Source of the DNA: Poriferisodalis sp965262965
GTDB lineage: Bacteria; Actinomycetota; Acidimicrobiia; Acidimicrobiales; Poriferisodalaceae
Direction: 5' to 3'
Assembly (NCBI RefSeq): GCF_965262965.1
Contig: NZ_OZ253573.1
Coordinates: forward strand, 2,294,001-2,358,000
DNA length: 64,000 nucleotides
The translations under genes and the position numbers were made by a program. This document shows, piece by piece, positions 44,114 through 52,772 of the stretch; the first letter of the stretch is position 1; every line of letters begins with the position of its first letter. Below the pieces are notes generated by a model, which saw only the letters and a program-made list of their open reading frames with translations, did not search any database and was not told the DNA's origin.

Positions 44114-45349
44114 GTGCTGTGTCCGCAAACGTTCGTCGGGTTGGTGTCCGCGTGGCGGGGTGTGGTTTGTGGTTTGGTCGGGGGTATGAGTGAGAGTGTT
44201 CGGGTCCGTCGGTTGACCCATGAGGAAGGCCAGGCGTTGCAGCGGATCGTGCGTCGCGGCGCCGGCAAGTCGCCGGGGTCTCATGTGCGATGGCGGCGTG
44301 GGGTGGTGGTCCATGCGTCGGCGGGCGGGAACTCGGTGGCGGTGATCGCGCAGTTGGCGGCGACGTCGCCTGATCGGGTGCGCGAGATGATCCACAGGTT
44401 CAACGAGTCGGGGATGGCGTCGTCGGGTCCCTCAGTGGGCGGGTGGCCGTGGTCGCCGGATCACGACTGACGATGATGCGTTCATCGTCGAGACGGCCCG
44501 CACCCGCCCAAAGAAGCTGGCGCAGCCGTTCACGCGGTGGAGCGTCCGCAAGCTCGCGGCGTATCTGGCCGACAACCCGACCCGGGTGGTGCGCGTCGGC
44601 CGGCAGCGGCTGCACGAGATCCTCACCGAGTCAGGCATCACGTTCGGGCGCACCAAGACCTGGAAGGAGTCCAACGACCCGCAGCGGGACGCGAAGCTGG
44701 ACCGCGTCGAGCATGTGACCGACAAGGCCCCGGACCGGGTGTTCGCGTTCGACGAGTTCGGGCCGCTGGCCATTCGCCCGACCGGCGGGGCATGCTGGGC
44801 GCCGCGGTCGCGTCCCCAGCGGCTGCGCGCGAACTACAACAAGCATCACGGGGTGCGCCAGTTCCACGGCTGCTACAGCGTCGGCGACGACGAGCTGTGG
44901 GGCGTCGTGCGGCACCGCAAGTCCGCAGCCAACACCCTCGCAGCGCTCAAGACCATCCGCGCCCGGCGCCCCGACGGCGAGCGGGTCTATGTGATCTTGG
45001 ACAACCTGTCCGCCCACAACCGCACCGACATCGCCAAATGGGCCAAGCGCAACAAAGTCGATCTGTGCTTCACCCCCACCTACAGCTCATGGGCGAACCC
45101 CATCGAAGCGCACTTCGGGCCGCTGCGCGAGTTCGTGCTCAACAACTCCGACCACCCCAACCACACCGTGCTCACCCGCGCGCTGCACGCCCACCTGCGC
45201 TGGCGCAACGCCAACAAACGCTCACCCGAACTGCTCGCAGCCCAACGACGCGAACGAGCCAGAACCCGAGCCGAAAAACAACACCGCTGGGGCAGACCCA
45301 CCAAACAAGCCGCATGACCAAAGCGCGCAAACGTTTGCGGACACAGCAC
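44114..45349. mobile_element. IS630-family insertion sequence
   Basis: 1236 bases with perfect 20-bp terminal inverted repeats (GTGCTGTGTCCGCAAACGTT at the left, its complement at 45330-45349), flanked on both sides by TA (44112-44113 and 45350-45351), the duplication typical of IS630/Tc1 elements. Confidence 0.92.
44186..45317 (+). pseudogene. IS630 transposase in two frames
   Basis: The first frame begins at ATG 44186 (SESVRVRRLTHEEGQAL) with an HTH region (VAVIAQLAATSPDRVREMIH). Around 44425-44430 the coding potential moves to the +1 frame, giving PQWAGGRGRRITTDDD and then the DDE domain: FAFDEFGPLAI, VYVILDNLSAHN and WANPIEAHFGPLREFV. Both parts are well preserved, so this may be a programmed frameshift, which some IS630 relatives use, or a recent inactivating indel. 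Confidence 0.8.
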
Positions 45350-45352
45350 TAG

Positions 45353-47026
45353 CCCTGATTATTCACGAGAATGCTGCTGATCGTATTTTCGGTGTGCTTT
45401 GCGCCCGGTTTGGTGGTGTGGGGCTGTTGGGGCGTCGGCGGGAGCGTCGCAGGGGAGCCGATGGCCCCGGTTGTGGCGCTCAGGCGGCGCTGGGCGGCGC
45501 TGGGGGCGTGGCGGGGCTGTCCCGCCGGGGGCAGGCGTCGCGCGGGACCGGTTGGCTGGGGGGTCAGCGGGGGTGGGCGATGGCGAGGAGCGCTTTGGCG
45601 CCGGGGTGCTGTTCGGGCAGGCGCAAAAGGACGCGTCTGGCGGTGCGGCACACGAGCGCGGGGAGGTGCCACAGCTCCCAGCGGAGCCGTTTGGGGGCCG
45701 CGCGGCGCAGCGCCCCGGTGAGGCAGGCGTTCTGGAACCAGCCGAGGGGCGCGAGGCCGATGATGCACATGGCGGCCCAGGCGCTGTTCGCGTGCCAGTC
45801 GGTGAACGGCATGCGCGTCAGGCCGCTGTGGTTGAGCCGGCACACGGCGTTCTCGACGTCGGCGTGGCTGCGCATCAGCCGATCCGGTTGCACGGCGCTG
45901 CGGGGCTGGTCGGTCAGGAATCCCCAGTATCGGAAGTTCTCGCTGGGGAACAGGCTGCGCTGCGCTCCGGGGTGGCGCGGCTCGCGGCGCACGATCAGCC
46001 GGGTGCGGCCGGGCCAGCCCGACAGGTCCGCGAGGTCGGTGAGGTCGGTGACCTGAGCACCGCGCCGCTTGCGCTGGGCGGGCCGCTTTGGGGCGTTGTG
46101 CCAGCGGTCCGGGTCGCCCAGGCCGCCGCGGATCGCTGCTTGGACGCCCGGAGCCGACCGAGCTGACACCGCGTAGCCGATGTTGCGGTCCCGCAGTGCC
46201 GCGGCGAGTCTGGGCGAGCAGCCCGCGGCGTCGATGCGCACCACCAGCGGGCGTTCCACGACGCTGTCGTCGTCGCCTTCGCGGTGGCCCACGGCGTCGG
46301 GCTCGGGCAGCGTCGCCACAGCGGCGTCGATCACCTCGAGGTGATCGGCGATGTCGTTCGCGGCGGCGTTGCCGGGCCGCTGCTTGATCCACAGAGGCTC
46401 CCCGTCCGCAGTGGAGCACACCATCGGATGGAACCCGAACCCGCCCTTGTAATGCGGCGCAGCTCCCGCCTTGTTCTCCGAGTGGACCTCCACCAGCGTC
46501 GAGTCGACATCGACCACCAGCGGCGCGCTGCGGTCACGGTCGGCCCACAACAGCTCGCGCACCGCTGCGGCCGCGCCCAAAAGCGCCGCGGCGCCGCCCT
46601 CGCCCAGGCCCGTGAGGGTGCGGTACAGCGTCGAGTCCGACGCCACGTCGCCGAACAGCTCCCGCTGAGCACGCAGATGCTCGATGTCGGTGCACGCCTC
46701 CCCGCCGCCGGCCAGCATCAACAACGCATGGACCAGCACCGCGCCCCGGTCATGAACCGGGGCCCGCTCGCCGCGTGGGGGCACCGCGGCCGACAGCGCC
46801 TCGGTCAGCCCGACCCGGTCCGCGAACCCGCCCAAAGCGAACAACCCCACACCACACGATCCCCGCCGCCTGCCAGACGCGCGTTTGTGACACTGCTAAG
46901 TTTCACCTCGGAGATGCCCCCCTGAACTCGCGGATGCGTTCATCACAGACACGCATCGTCGCAGGTCAGAGGGGCCTTTCCGCGGACCCAGACAACCCAG
47001 TCCGCCCGACTCGTGAATAATCAGGG
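45353..47026. mobile_element. IS1380-type insertion sequence 2, inserted at the IS630 end
   Basis: 1674 bases with perfect 17-bp terminal inverted repeats (CCCTGATTATTCACGAG at 45353-45369; complement at 47010-47026) and a perfect 4-bp target duplication CTAG (45349-45352 and 47027-47030). The left CTAG includes the last base and TA of the IS630 copy, so this element inserted after IS630, precisely at its edge. The inner flanks 45370-45563 and 46851-47009 are non-coding. Confidence 0.92.
45564..46850 (-). CDS. IS1380-family transposase 2
   Basis: 428 residues. DDE blocks: LVVDVDSTLVEVHSENKAGA, LVVRIDAAGCSPRLAAAL and LMRSHADVENAVCRLNHSG. It is intact. The annotated ATG may be preceded by a few further codons. 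It differs strongly from the IS1380-1 transposase, so two IS1380 lineages are present. Confidence 0.9.
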   Translation of the reverse strand: MGLFALGGFADRVGLTEALSAAVPPRGERAPVHDRGAVLVHALLMLAGGGEACTDIEHLRAQRELFGDVASDSTLYRTLTGLGEGGAAALLGAAAAVRELLWADRDRSAPLVVDVDSTLVEVHSENKAGAAPHYKGGFGFHPMVCSTADGEPLWIKQRPGNAAANDIADHLEVIDAAVATLPEPDAVGHREGDDDSVVERPLVVRIDAAGCSPRLAAALRDRNIGYAVSARSAPGVQAAIRGGLGDPDRWHNAPKRPAQRKRRGAQVTDLTDLADLSGWPGRTRLIVRREPRHPGAQRSLFPSENFRYWGFLTDQPRSAVQPDRLMRSHADVENAVCRLNHSGLTRMPFTDWHANSAWAAMCIIGLAPLGWFQNACLTGALRRAAPKRLRWELWHLPALVCRTARRVLLRLPEQHPGAKALLAIAHPR

Positions 47027-47030
47027 CTAG

Positions 47031-47529
47031 TGCCCTCAAGGCGCATCGAGTTGGCGCAGCGGCGCTGTCGCATAGGCAGTTGTCGGAAACAGTGCGGCAA
47101 CTGTCGATGAGGCCCGATCTCGCCGCTGTCGCCGAGGGCGCTGCGAGCCTGATCCAATCGGTCGGACTATCGAAAGCGCTCACCTCTGACATTCAGCACA
47201 TAGCGCGCGCCGCCAGCCGAGCGGATTATTTTGCTGACCTCACAAACCCACTGGGCAGCGAACCGTTGAGCCATGACAGCGCCCTCAACGAGATCGTGGA
47301 GCCGAGTCTCGAAGAAGCCGATTTGAGTCTGCTGCTCATCCTCGTGGTTGTAGCTGTGTTCCCTGGCCTGTGGGCCACCTCGATGGCTCACATGACTCAG
47401 GCGGTGCAGGATCTTCTGTGCGTGGTGCGCGTTCTGGGCAAGCTCACCCAAGTCGACGACGCGATTCCTGGCGTGCTGTTGCTGAACGCGATCATTCGCT
47501 CGATTCGGCGACCTCGAGGAAGGCCGTAG
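47031..47529 (+). pseudogene. 5'-truncated membrane protein fragment
   Basis: The frame is open straight from the IS1380 target duplication to the stop at 47529, with no start near the IS; the first TTG is at 47080. It encodes ~165 residues: helical (AAVAEGAASLIQSVGLSKAL), then a membrane segment (LSLLLILVVVAVFPGLWATS) and a helical tail. The N-terminal part was removed by the IS cluster. A single membrane segment near the end is often seen in pore-forming effectors, but no family is recognised. Confidence 0.45.
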
Positions 47530-47541
47530 CGCGACGGCGCT

Positions 47542-47562
47542 ACCGGTTCATCGAAAACCGGT
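47542..47562. terminator. Hairpin between the fragment and RT2
   Basis: ACCGGTT/AACCGGT, a 7-bp perfect stem with a 7-base loop, in the 230-base gap between two convergent genes. No clear T-run follows on either strand, so it may act as a bidirectional terminator or be part of an RNA. Confidence 0.35.
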
Positions 47563-47761
47563 TCACCGCCGACACGGCTAGCCCAAGAAGGCTCATCACC
47601 CGTCCTTTAGGCCCCTCGCGCCTTGGCGCGGCATGAGTGTGTCGAGCAGCGTGCCTCCCGACCATCGGCTCCTTGCGTAGGGCTGCACGCCATCCGACGC
47701 ATGCAAGTGCAGCACCACGGGGCCCATCGATGTCGGCTTTCCGCCACAAGTGTGAAATGGG

Positions 47762-49273
47762 CTAGCGCAATCCCTCAAGCACTGGTTCGAGGTCGTGATC
47801 GGCGGACCACATCTTCTGGCGGAATGAACGGATCCGCCGGGACCCTTGGCTCTTGGTCGCAATGGCATCGATGAGTCCTCGCCGCATGCTGTAGTGGCCG
47901 AACTCTTGTGCGAGGTCTTCGGCCCGGCTTTGGCGGTACGCACGTGATTGCGCCCATGCGTGTGCAGCAGCGGCGCGAACCGGCACTTGGTGCGCGGCGC
48001 AACCCGATGATGCAACGACGATCTCTTCGAGGCGTTGCCCGTTCGCCTTGCCTACTCTGACCCGCGAAGCGGCCTCGCACGCATGCAGTTGAGCCGCCAG
48101 GCCGACATCACCGCGATCGGCAGTTGCCTGCTCGACCAACCAGTCTTGGTCAACCTCGTGGCGGGTCGGCCGGTGCTCAGACAGTTCGGTCAAGTACCTT
48201 CCGACCTGCCGCGGCAAGGTCAGCAGCACCGCCGGGCAGTCGTAAATCCTCGGCAATGCGCACGGACTACGCCGATAGCGAAGACTGCCGACGCAGAATG
48301 ACACAGCCGTCCAGTTGGGCTGATCCCGGCTCAATTCCTCATCGAGGGCGACCTCAAGATGCCGGTCGTCGCCGACAAGTGCGGGATAGCACTGCAGCGC
48401 AGACACCGTCGGGTCCTGCACGGCTGACCATGCGCTCCCGTCAGCAACGGAATGCTCTTCGTGCTTGCCCGAGTTCGGTTCCAAGCCGATCGAGTCGAGG
48501 GCCTGGCAGTAGACGTCATACGCATGAGCCACGGAGGCACCGATGGGAACGAATATGAAGCTGTCGTCGGAGTAGCGCAGATGTGCCAATCCCGCTTCGG
48601 CGAGCGCCCGATCCACGACACCAAGTACGAGGCCCGCGATCACCGCTGACGCATCAGGACCGATGGGAAGTCCGCTCGGTGCACCGACGAGGACCAATTC
48701 GCGCAGCATCTCCACAAGCGAGCCAACTTGCTTGGAATCGAGCCCCTGCCACACCAACGCCCGTTCGACGATTTCGGCGGTGATGCTCGGATAGCACCGG
48801 CGAACGTCGCACTTCACGAGCATTGAGTAATGGCCGGAAGCGATGTGTGACGATGCGACGTCCCGCAGGTACCTCCATGCACGGTTGCTGGGTTCGATCC
48901 TCCAGCCCGGCGGGCCGTTCACGAGGCGGGCGCCGAAGGCATGACAATGGGCGCCGACCGGCGTGCCGCCGAGCATCTGGTCAACCAGCATGCGCATCTG
49001 CAAGTCGTCCAGCGGATGCAAGTGGGTTAGTCGCCGCAGTTCATCCTTGCCGGGCTTCGGCAGCGGGAACCCGCACGCCGCGCCTGGTACCCGACCTTCC
49101 GACGCTCGCCGATGAAGAGCGTCGAATGTTGCATCAGGATGAGCTACGAAGTCCTTCCATCCCAACACATCGGGAAGATCGCGCAGGCGGGAGTACTCCT
49201 GGCCCGCCTGCACATTCGCCGCCACTGCATCGCGCGGTTGTGCACTGCAGTGCAGTGATCGATCTTGTTGCAT
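47762..49273 (-). CDS. Reverse transcriptase 2, paralogue of RT1
   Basis: 503 residues from ATG 49273, which has GGGGGA 5-6 bases upstream; longer starts lack support. Motifs occupy the same residue numbers as in RT1: PLPKPGKDELRRLTHLHP, motif A LVKCDVRRCYPS (Asp156), motif B GLPIGPDAS, motif C RYSDD (236-237). Both have the unusual YSDD. The C-terminal half matches RT1 too (DQDWLVEQATADRGDVGLAA; HACEAASRVRVGKANG). Identity is roughly 55-60 percent by eye. The upstream 167 bases (49274-49440) are non-coding and carry the promoter-like block shared with RT1. It lies downstream of dndB in the same direction. Confidence 0.87.
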   Translation of the reverse strand: MQQDRSLHCSAQPRDAVAANVQAGQEYSRLRDLPDVLGWKDFVAHPDATFDALHRRASEGRVPGAACGFPLPKPGKDELRRLTHLHPLDDLQMRMLVDQMLGGTPVGAHCHAFGARLVNGPPGWRIEPSNRAWRYLRDVASSHIASGHYSMLVKCDVRRCYPSITAEIVERALVWQGLDSKQVGSLVEMLRELVLVGAPSGLPIGPDASAVIAGLVLGVVDRALAEAGLAHLRYSDDSFIFVPIGASVAHAYDVYCQALDSIGLEPNSGKHEEHSVADGSAWSAVQDPTVSALQCYPALVGDDRHLEVALDEELSRDQPNWTAVSFCVGSLRYRRSPCALPRIYDCPAVLLTLPRQVGRYLTELSEHRPTRHEVDQDWLVEQATADRGDVGLAAQLHACEAASRVRVGKANGQRLEEIVVASSGCAAHQVPVRAAAAHAWAQSRAYRQSRAEDLAQEFGHYSMRRGLIDAIATKSQGSRRIRSFRQKMWSADHDLEPVLEGLR

Positions 49274-49440
49274 GACATCCCCCTTTCTTGGGGCCAAAGA
49301 AACTACATAGCCGTCATTTGAATCTGATCCTCGGCTGCCTGCTCTCAACGCTGACGTGAACAGCGCCGACACAGGCAGGTCCTGCTGCAGACCTCGTCTC
49401 CCCGACTTGCATGAACACGAGGCCGGCCGACCATCGTCCG

Positions 49441-50529
49441 TCACGAGGTCTCCGTATCGAGCACTGCGGCCGGGGCGTCGGGTCGGAGCCCGAGTTTGTA
49501 CTTCAGGAGCTCACCGGTGGCGTCGCGCGTGGAGGTCCTAGTGATGATGCTCTGCCCCAAGACGCAGATGCCTTCCCATTCAGAGTTGCTCTTGCGCCAG
49601 TCGACCTCGGCGAGTGCATCAAGGGCGCTGAGGTCGATGCCTTGCTCCCGAAGCGATGCGCCGACCCGGCCAAGCGCCCACAGCACGAGCGTGTACGACG
49701 ACAGGTAATCCTGGCGCGCCTCGGCGGGGGTCTTCGTCCCAGCCGCGATCTCGGGCCACGGACTCACGACCTGCGTCAGCCGGTTCCAGAAGTCAATGGC
49801 GTAATCACGTGCAGCGCTGATGTCCGCGTCGTCGGCTCCCTCGGGGATGTCGCCCAGCAGTTGGGTGTTGGCCCGTTGAATGCCGGACAGCGTGGCGAAG
49901 TTCTGGTTCCGCACGGACAACGAGACACGCTCCTTGTCGGTTCGTCCTTGGAACAGCTGCACAGCGTCAACGCAGTCCATGGTGATCTGGTTAATGGGCA
50001 GGCGGTGGTCGTAGAGGATGTCCAACGACTTGGAGGTCTTGTGGACAGTGCGATTGAGGTCGCTGAAGATCTGCTGGCTGCGCTGCGTGCCCCCGTCGGG
50101 CAGCAAGACCACGGAAATCGAGTCGTTGGCGAGCGTCGGGTCCTCGCGCAACGCCTGTGCGATGCCCGCGATCCGGTGCTGACCGTCGTTCACGATGTAG
50201 TCGGCATCGGGCGGCAAGTGCAGCACGCCGATGTCGCTGCCCGGCTCGACGGATTCGAATTCGAACGAGTTGACATCGACTGATACCGTGACCGCGGAGA
50301 AGATGTAGTCGTCATGGCCGAGGATGTACTCCGCTATCTCAGGCACTCGCCGCTTCTTCAACTCCCGCTGCGTCCGGTCCTCGGGCGGGAGGGCGGGCAT
50401 GTCCTCGGGGTCGTAAACGAAGACCTTCACAACGATCCCGAACCGCAAGGACGTCGTGTAGTAGGTGGTGTTCCCCATGCGCCCCCGCGTCGCAGGAACT
50501 CGAAACGTAGCTTGAAGTGATGTACGCAT
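49441..50529 (-). CDS. dndB: DndB-like DGQHR-domain protein, orphan
   Basis: 362 residues with DGQHR at 115-119 (YIVNDGQHRIAGI), followed by ISVVLLPDGGTQRSQQIFSD and LNRTVHKTSKSLDILYDHR, the pattern of DndB. DndB/DptB is the transcriptional regulator of DNA phosphorothioation operons. No dndC, dndD, dndE or dptFGH gene is seen in the window, so either the rest was lost (an IS110 element lies upstream) or it is elsewhere. AAGGAGG precedes the ATG. A 12-bp palindrome at 50575-50586 may be its operator. Its nearest downstream gene is RT2. Confidence 0.82.
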   Translation of the reverse strand: MRTSLQATFRVPATRGRMGNTTYYTTSLRFGIVVKVFVYDPEDMPALPPEDRTQRELKKRRVPEIAEYILGHDDYIFSAVTVSVDVNSFEFESVEPGSDIGVLHLPPDADYIVNDGQHRIAGIAQALREDPTLANDSISVVLLPDGGTQRSQQIFSDLNRTVHKTSKSLDILYDHRLPINQITMDCVDAVQLFQGRTDKERVSLSVRNQNFATLSGIQRANTQLLGDIPEGADDADISAARDYAIDFWNRLTQVVSPWPEIAAGTKTPAEARQDYLSSYTLVLWALGRVGASLREQGIDLSALDALAEVDWRKSNSEWEGICVLGQSIITRTSTRDATGELLKYKLGLRPDAPAAVLDTETS

Positions 50530-50574
50530 CCGTTTGCCTCCTTATGGACATCGGCTGATTCAAGACATTGCGAA

Positions 50575-50586
50575 GTATACGTATAC
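50575..50586. promoter_or_regulatory. Palindrome GTATACGTATAC upstream of dndB
   Basis: A perfect 12-bp palindrome in an AT-rich stretch (50565-50625) 46 bases upstream of the dndB start. As DndB represses its own promoter in known systems, this is a reasonable operator candidate, not proven. Confidence 0.45.
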
Positions 50587-50732
50587 AAGGACTCAATTGG
50601 AGACATATTTTGCAAACACACGCGTTGACAAATGGCTAGCGGCGCTCGATAGCGCTGATCCGTCGGCCTATGCAGCACACCCAGCGGGGCGGTCGCCGGA
50701 CATCGCAGGACGACCGGAACGCGTTTCGCGAT

Positions 50733-52068
50733 GCTCCTATGGTTCGTCAAGCGGCGGGTTGGAGTGTGTTGAGCCAGTCGCGGTAGGCGGGTATGAGGGG
50801 GTGGTGGGGTGCTTTGCCGCGTTCGATCACCGAGATGGTTGCGGGCCAGGTGTTGAGCTGGTCGGCGGCGTGGGCGAGGCTGAGGCCTGCTGCTTGTCGT
50901 CGGTGTCGCAGCTCGCCTGGGTTGTCGGCGCTGTTGGTGTGGTGGGGGTCGGCGAGCAGGGCGAAGACTTCTCGGGCGATGTAGCGCTTGAGGCATCGGA
51001 TGATCTCTCGGCGTGATTTGCCTTCTGTTTGGCGGCGGGCGGCGTAGGCGCGTGTTCGGGGGCAGGTGGCGAGGCGGACCATGGCGATGCGCCACAGGGC
51101 GTGGTTGGCCTGGCGGTTCCCGCCGGGGTTGAGGCGGTGGCGGGTGGTCTTGCCTGATGACGCCTCGACGGGTGATGCGCCGCACAGCGCCGCGAACGCG
51201 GCTTCGGTGGTGAGCCGGGCGGGGTTGTCGCCGGCTGCGATGAGCAGGATCGACGCCGTGTCGGCGCCGATGCCTTTGGCGGCTCGCAGCGCCGGGTTGG
51301 CGGTGTTGGTGAGCTTGTCGAGATGGCGGCGCAGCTCGTCGAGGTCGGCGTCGAGGGCCTGGTATTGGCGGGCCAGGGTGCGCAACGCGATCTTTGCCGC
51401 CTCGGCGGGCTCGGCGGGGTCGCCGGGACGGAACCGAGCGCACCGAGCCACCCGCTGCGCAGTGGTGAGCGGCTCCAGGGCGCTGCGCAGCCGGTCGGGA
51501 GCGGTGACGATGAGATCGCGGATCTGATTGGAGATGCGGGTGCGATGAGCACGCGTCGAGCACAACACGACCCGGATCGCCCGGATCGACTCCACAATCC
51601 CGTCGCCGCCCTTGGGAACGGTGGCCGCCTCGCCGTTGAGCGCAGCGCGTGCCGCGGCCTCGGCGTCGACGGTGTCGGACTTGCCGCGGCGGCGACGCAT
51701 CTGACGGTTCGGCCGGTTCACCTCGACCACCTCGACACCCGAGCCGACCAGGTGGCGCGTCAGCCCCGCCCCATAAGAGCCGGTGCCCTCCACGCCGACG
51801 CGCACCACAGGGCCGAACGACCCCAGCCACTCTGCGAGCCGGCGATACCCCGCCGGGTCCGCCCCGAACGACGCCGTGGCGAGCACCCGGCCCGCCTGGT
51901 CGGCCGCCGCAGCGACATGGACCTCCTTGTGCGTGTCGACGCCCCCGTAGACGCCGACCGCCTCATCAGCCATGATGAACCCCTGCCTTTCTCCCTAACC
52001 GGGTGATCAAGGCACCACCGGCCGGGACGGCGGACAGCACAGCCACGGTGCATAGCCAAGGCTCCTAT
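50733..52068. mobile_element. IS110-family element, boundaries approximate
   Basis: The transposase gene at 50747-51973 defines the element. IS110 elements lack terminal inverted repeats and are bounded by short direct core repeats. GCTCCTAT occurs at 50733-50740 and at 52061-52068 and may mark the cores, giving ~1336 bases. The boundaries are uncertain because the non-coding end would then be short (~90 bases). Confidence 0.5.
50747..51973 (-). CDS. IS110-family transposase with C-terminal HTH
   Basis: 408 residues. The N-terminal DEDD RuvC-like domain has GGVDTHKEVHVAA, VGVEGTGSYGAGL and KSDTVDAEAAAR; the C-terminal Transposase_20 domain has KGIGADTASILL and ASSGKTTRHRLNPGG with the catalytic serine region. 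After ~350 residues an XRE-like helix-turn-helix is appended (LRHRRQAAGLSLAHAADQL, ATISVIERGK). IS110 recombinases use an element-encoded bridge RNA to choose the target. The gene is intact. Confidence 0.9.
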   Translation of the reverse strand: MADEAVGVYGGVDTHKEVHVAAAADQAGRVLATASFGADPAGYRRLAEWLGSFGPVVRVGVEGTGSYGAGLTRHLVGSGVEVVEVNRPNRQMRRRRGKSDTVDAEAAARAALNGEAATVPKGGDGIVESIRAIRVVLCSTRAHRTRISNQIRDLIVTAPDRLRSALEPLTTAQRVARCARFRPGDPAEPAEAAKIALRTLARQYQALDADLDELRRHLDKLTNTANPALRAAKGIGADTASILLIAAGDNPARLTTEAAFAALCGASPVEASSGKTTRHRLNPGGNRQANHALWRIAMVRLATCPRTRAYAARRQTEGKSRREIIRCLKRYIAREVFALLADPHHTNSADNPGELRHRRQAAGLSLAHAADQLNTWPATISVIERGKAPHHPLIPAYRDWLNTLQPAA

Positions 52069-52307
52069 CAAGTCACGTCCGCCCGACCGGCCGGTGCGCG
52101 CCAGCAGCCAGGACACCGAGCCGACAAATCACGAAAAAGGCACAAAGCCCGTGACACCCTGGGTCAGACCCGGGCCCGACTGCTGACCCCAACATCATGG
52201 CTGTGGCACCCCGTTGCCATACTGGTGCCGTACGGCCTGTGTGGTCGTCGGTAGCGTGTCGCAGCCCAGAATGAACGCCGGGGCGACCGATGGGAAGGAG
52301 GCCGGCG
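51974..52307. other. Non-coding region upstream of IS110 transposase, bridge RNA candidate
   Basis: 334 bases with no supportable gene. The strand facing the transposase start holds strong self-complementarity, such as CCTGGGTCAGACCCGGG near 52157-52173. In IS110 elements the region upstream of the transposase encodes the bridge RNA. The last ~50 bases contain the ribosome site AAGGAGG of the next gene. Confidence 0.35.
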
Positions 52308-52772
52308 ATGTCAAGCGCACATGACTCATCTGACCTCGTGCTGAGCCTGCTCGGGTCGGCCACGACCATGAAGCTGCAGAAGCTGCTGTATTACTGCCAA
52401 GGCTGGCACTTGGCGTGGGATGGCGAGGCACTATTCGACGAGCGCATCGAGGCGTGGGCAAACGGGCCCGTCGTCCGCGACATCTACGACCTGCATCGCG
52501 GCACGTTCCGACTGAACCATCCGCTCCCTGCTTCCTGGGGCGCTGACCATGAACGGCTGACGAAGGACGAGCGCGAAACTGTCGAAGCCGTCGTGGACTT
52601 CTACGGCGACTGGTCCGCGGATCAGTTGTCGCGCGCAACGCACGGCGAACGGCCGTGGATCGAAGCGCGCGAGGGTCTTGCGCCCACTGAACGCGGCACG
52701 CGCACCATCAGCCTTGACACGATGCAGGACTATTTCAGCGGACTGATGGACCAACAGTCCGAGGATGGCTAA
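52308..52772 (+). CDS. Panacea-domain (SocA/GepA-like) antitoxin
   Basis: 154 residues from ATG 52308, preceded by AAGGAGG. The Panacea signature is complete: MKLQKLLYYCQGWHLAWDGE, then ERIEAWANGPVVRDIYDLHRG, and the C-terminal helices VEAVVDFYGDWSADQLSRAT and GERPWIEAREGLAP. Panacea domains are antitoxins paired with many unrelated toxins, acting partly as proteolytic adaptors or chaperones. The next gene overlaps by 8 bases and should encode the toxin, but it carries a nonsense codon. Confidence 0.88.
   Translation: MSSAHDSSDLVLSLLGSATTMKLQKLLYYCQGWHLAWDGEALFDERIEAWANGPVVRDIYDLHRGTFRLNHPLPASWGADHERLTKDERETVEAVVDFYGDWSADQLSRATHGERPWIEAREGLAPTERGTRTISLDTMQDYFSGLMDQQSEDG

Noticed and set aside
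44537..45352. Arg/Pro-rich frame overlapping the IS630 transposase
   Set aside because: The frame is a +1 shadow of the DDE domain, with composition typical of out-of-frame high-GC DNA.
45349..46419. Long Arg/Pro-rich minus-strand frame in IS1380-2
   Set aside because: It overlaps the real transposase in another frame and has no motifs.
50534..51016. Plus-strand 160-codon frame upstream of dndB
   Set aside because: Half lies opposite the IS110 transposase, and the rest covers the dndB promoter.
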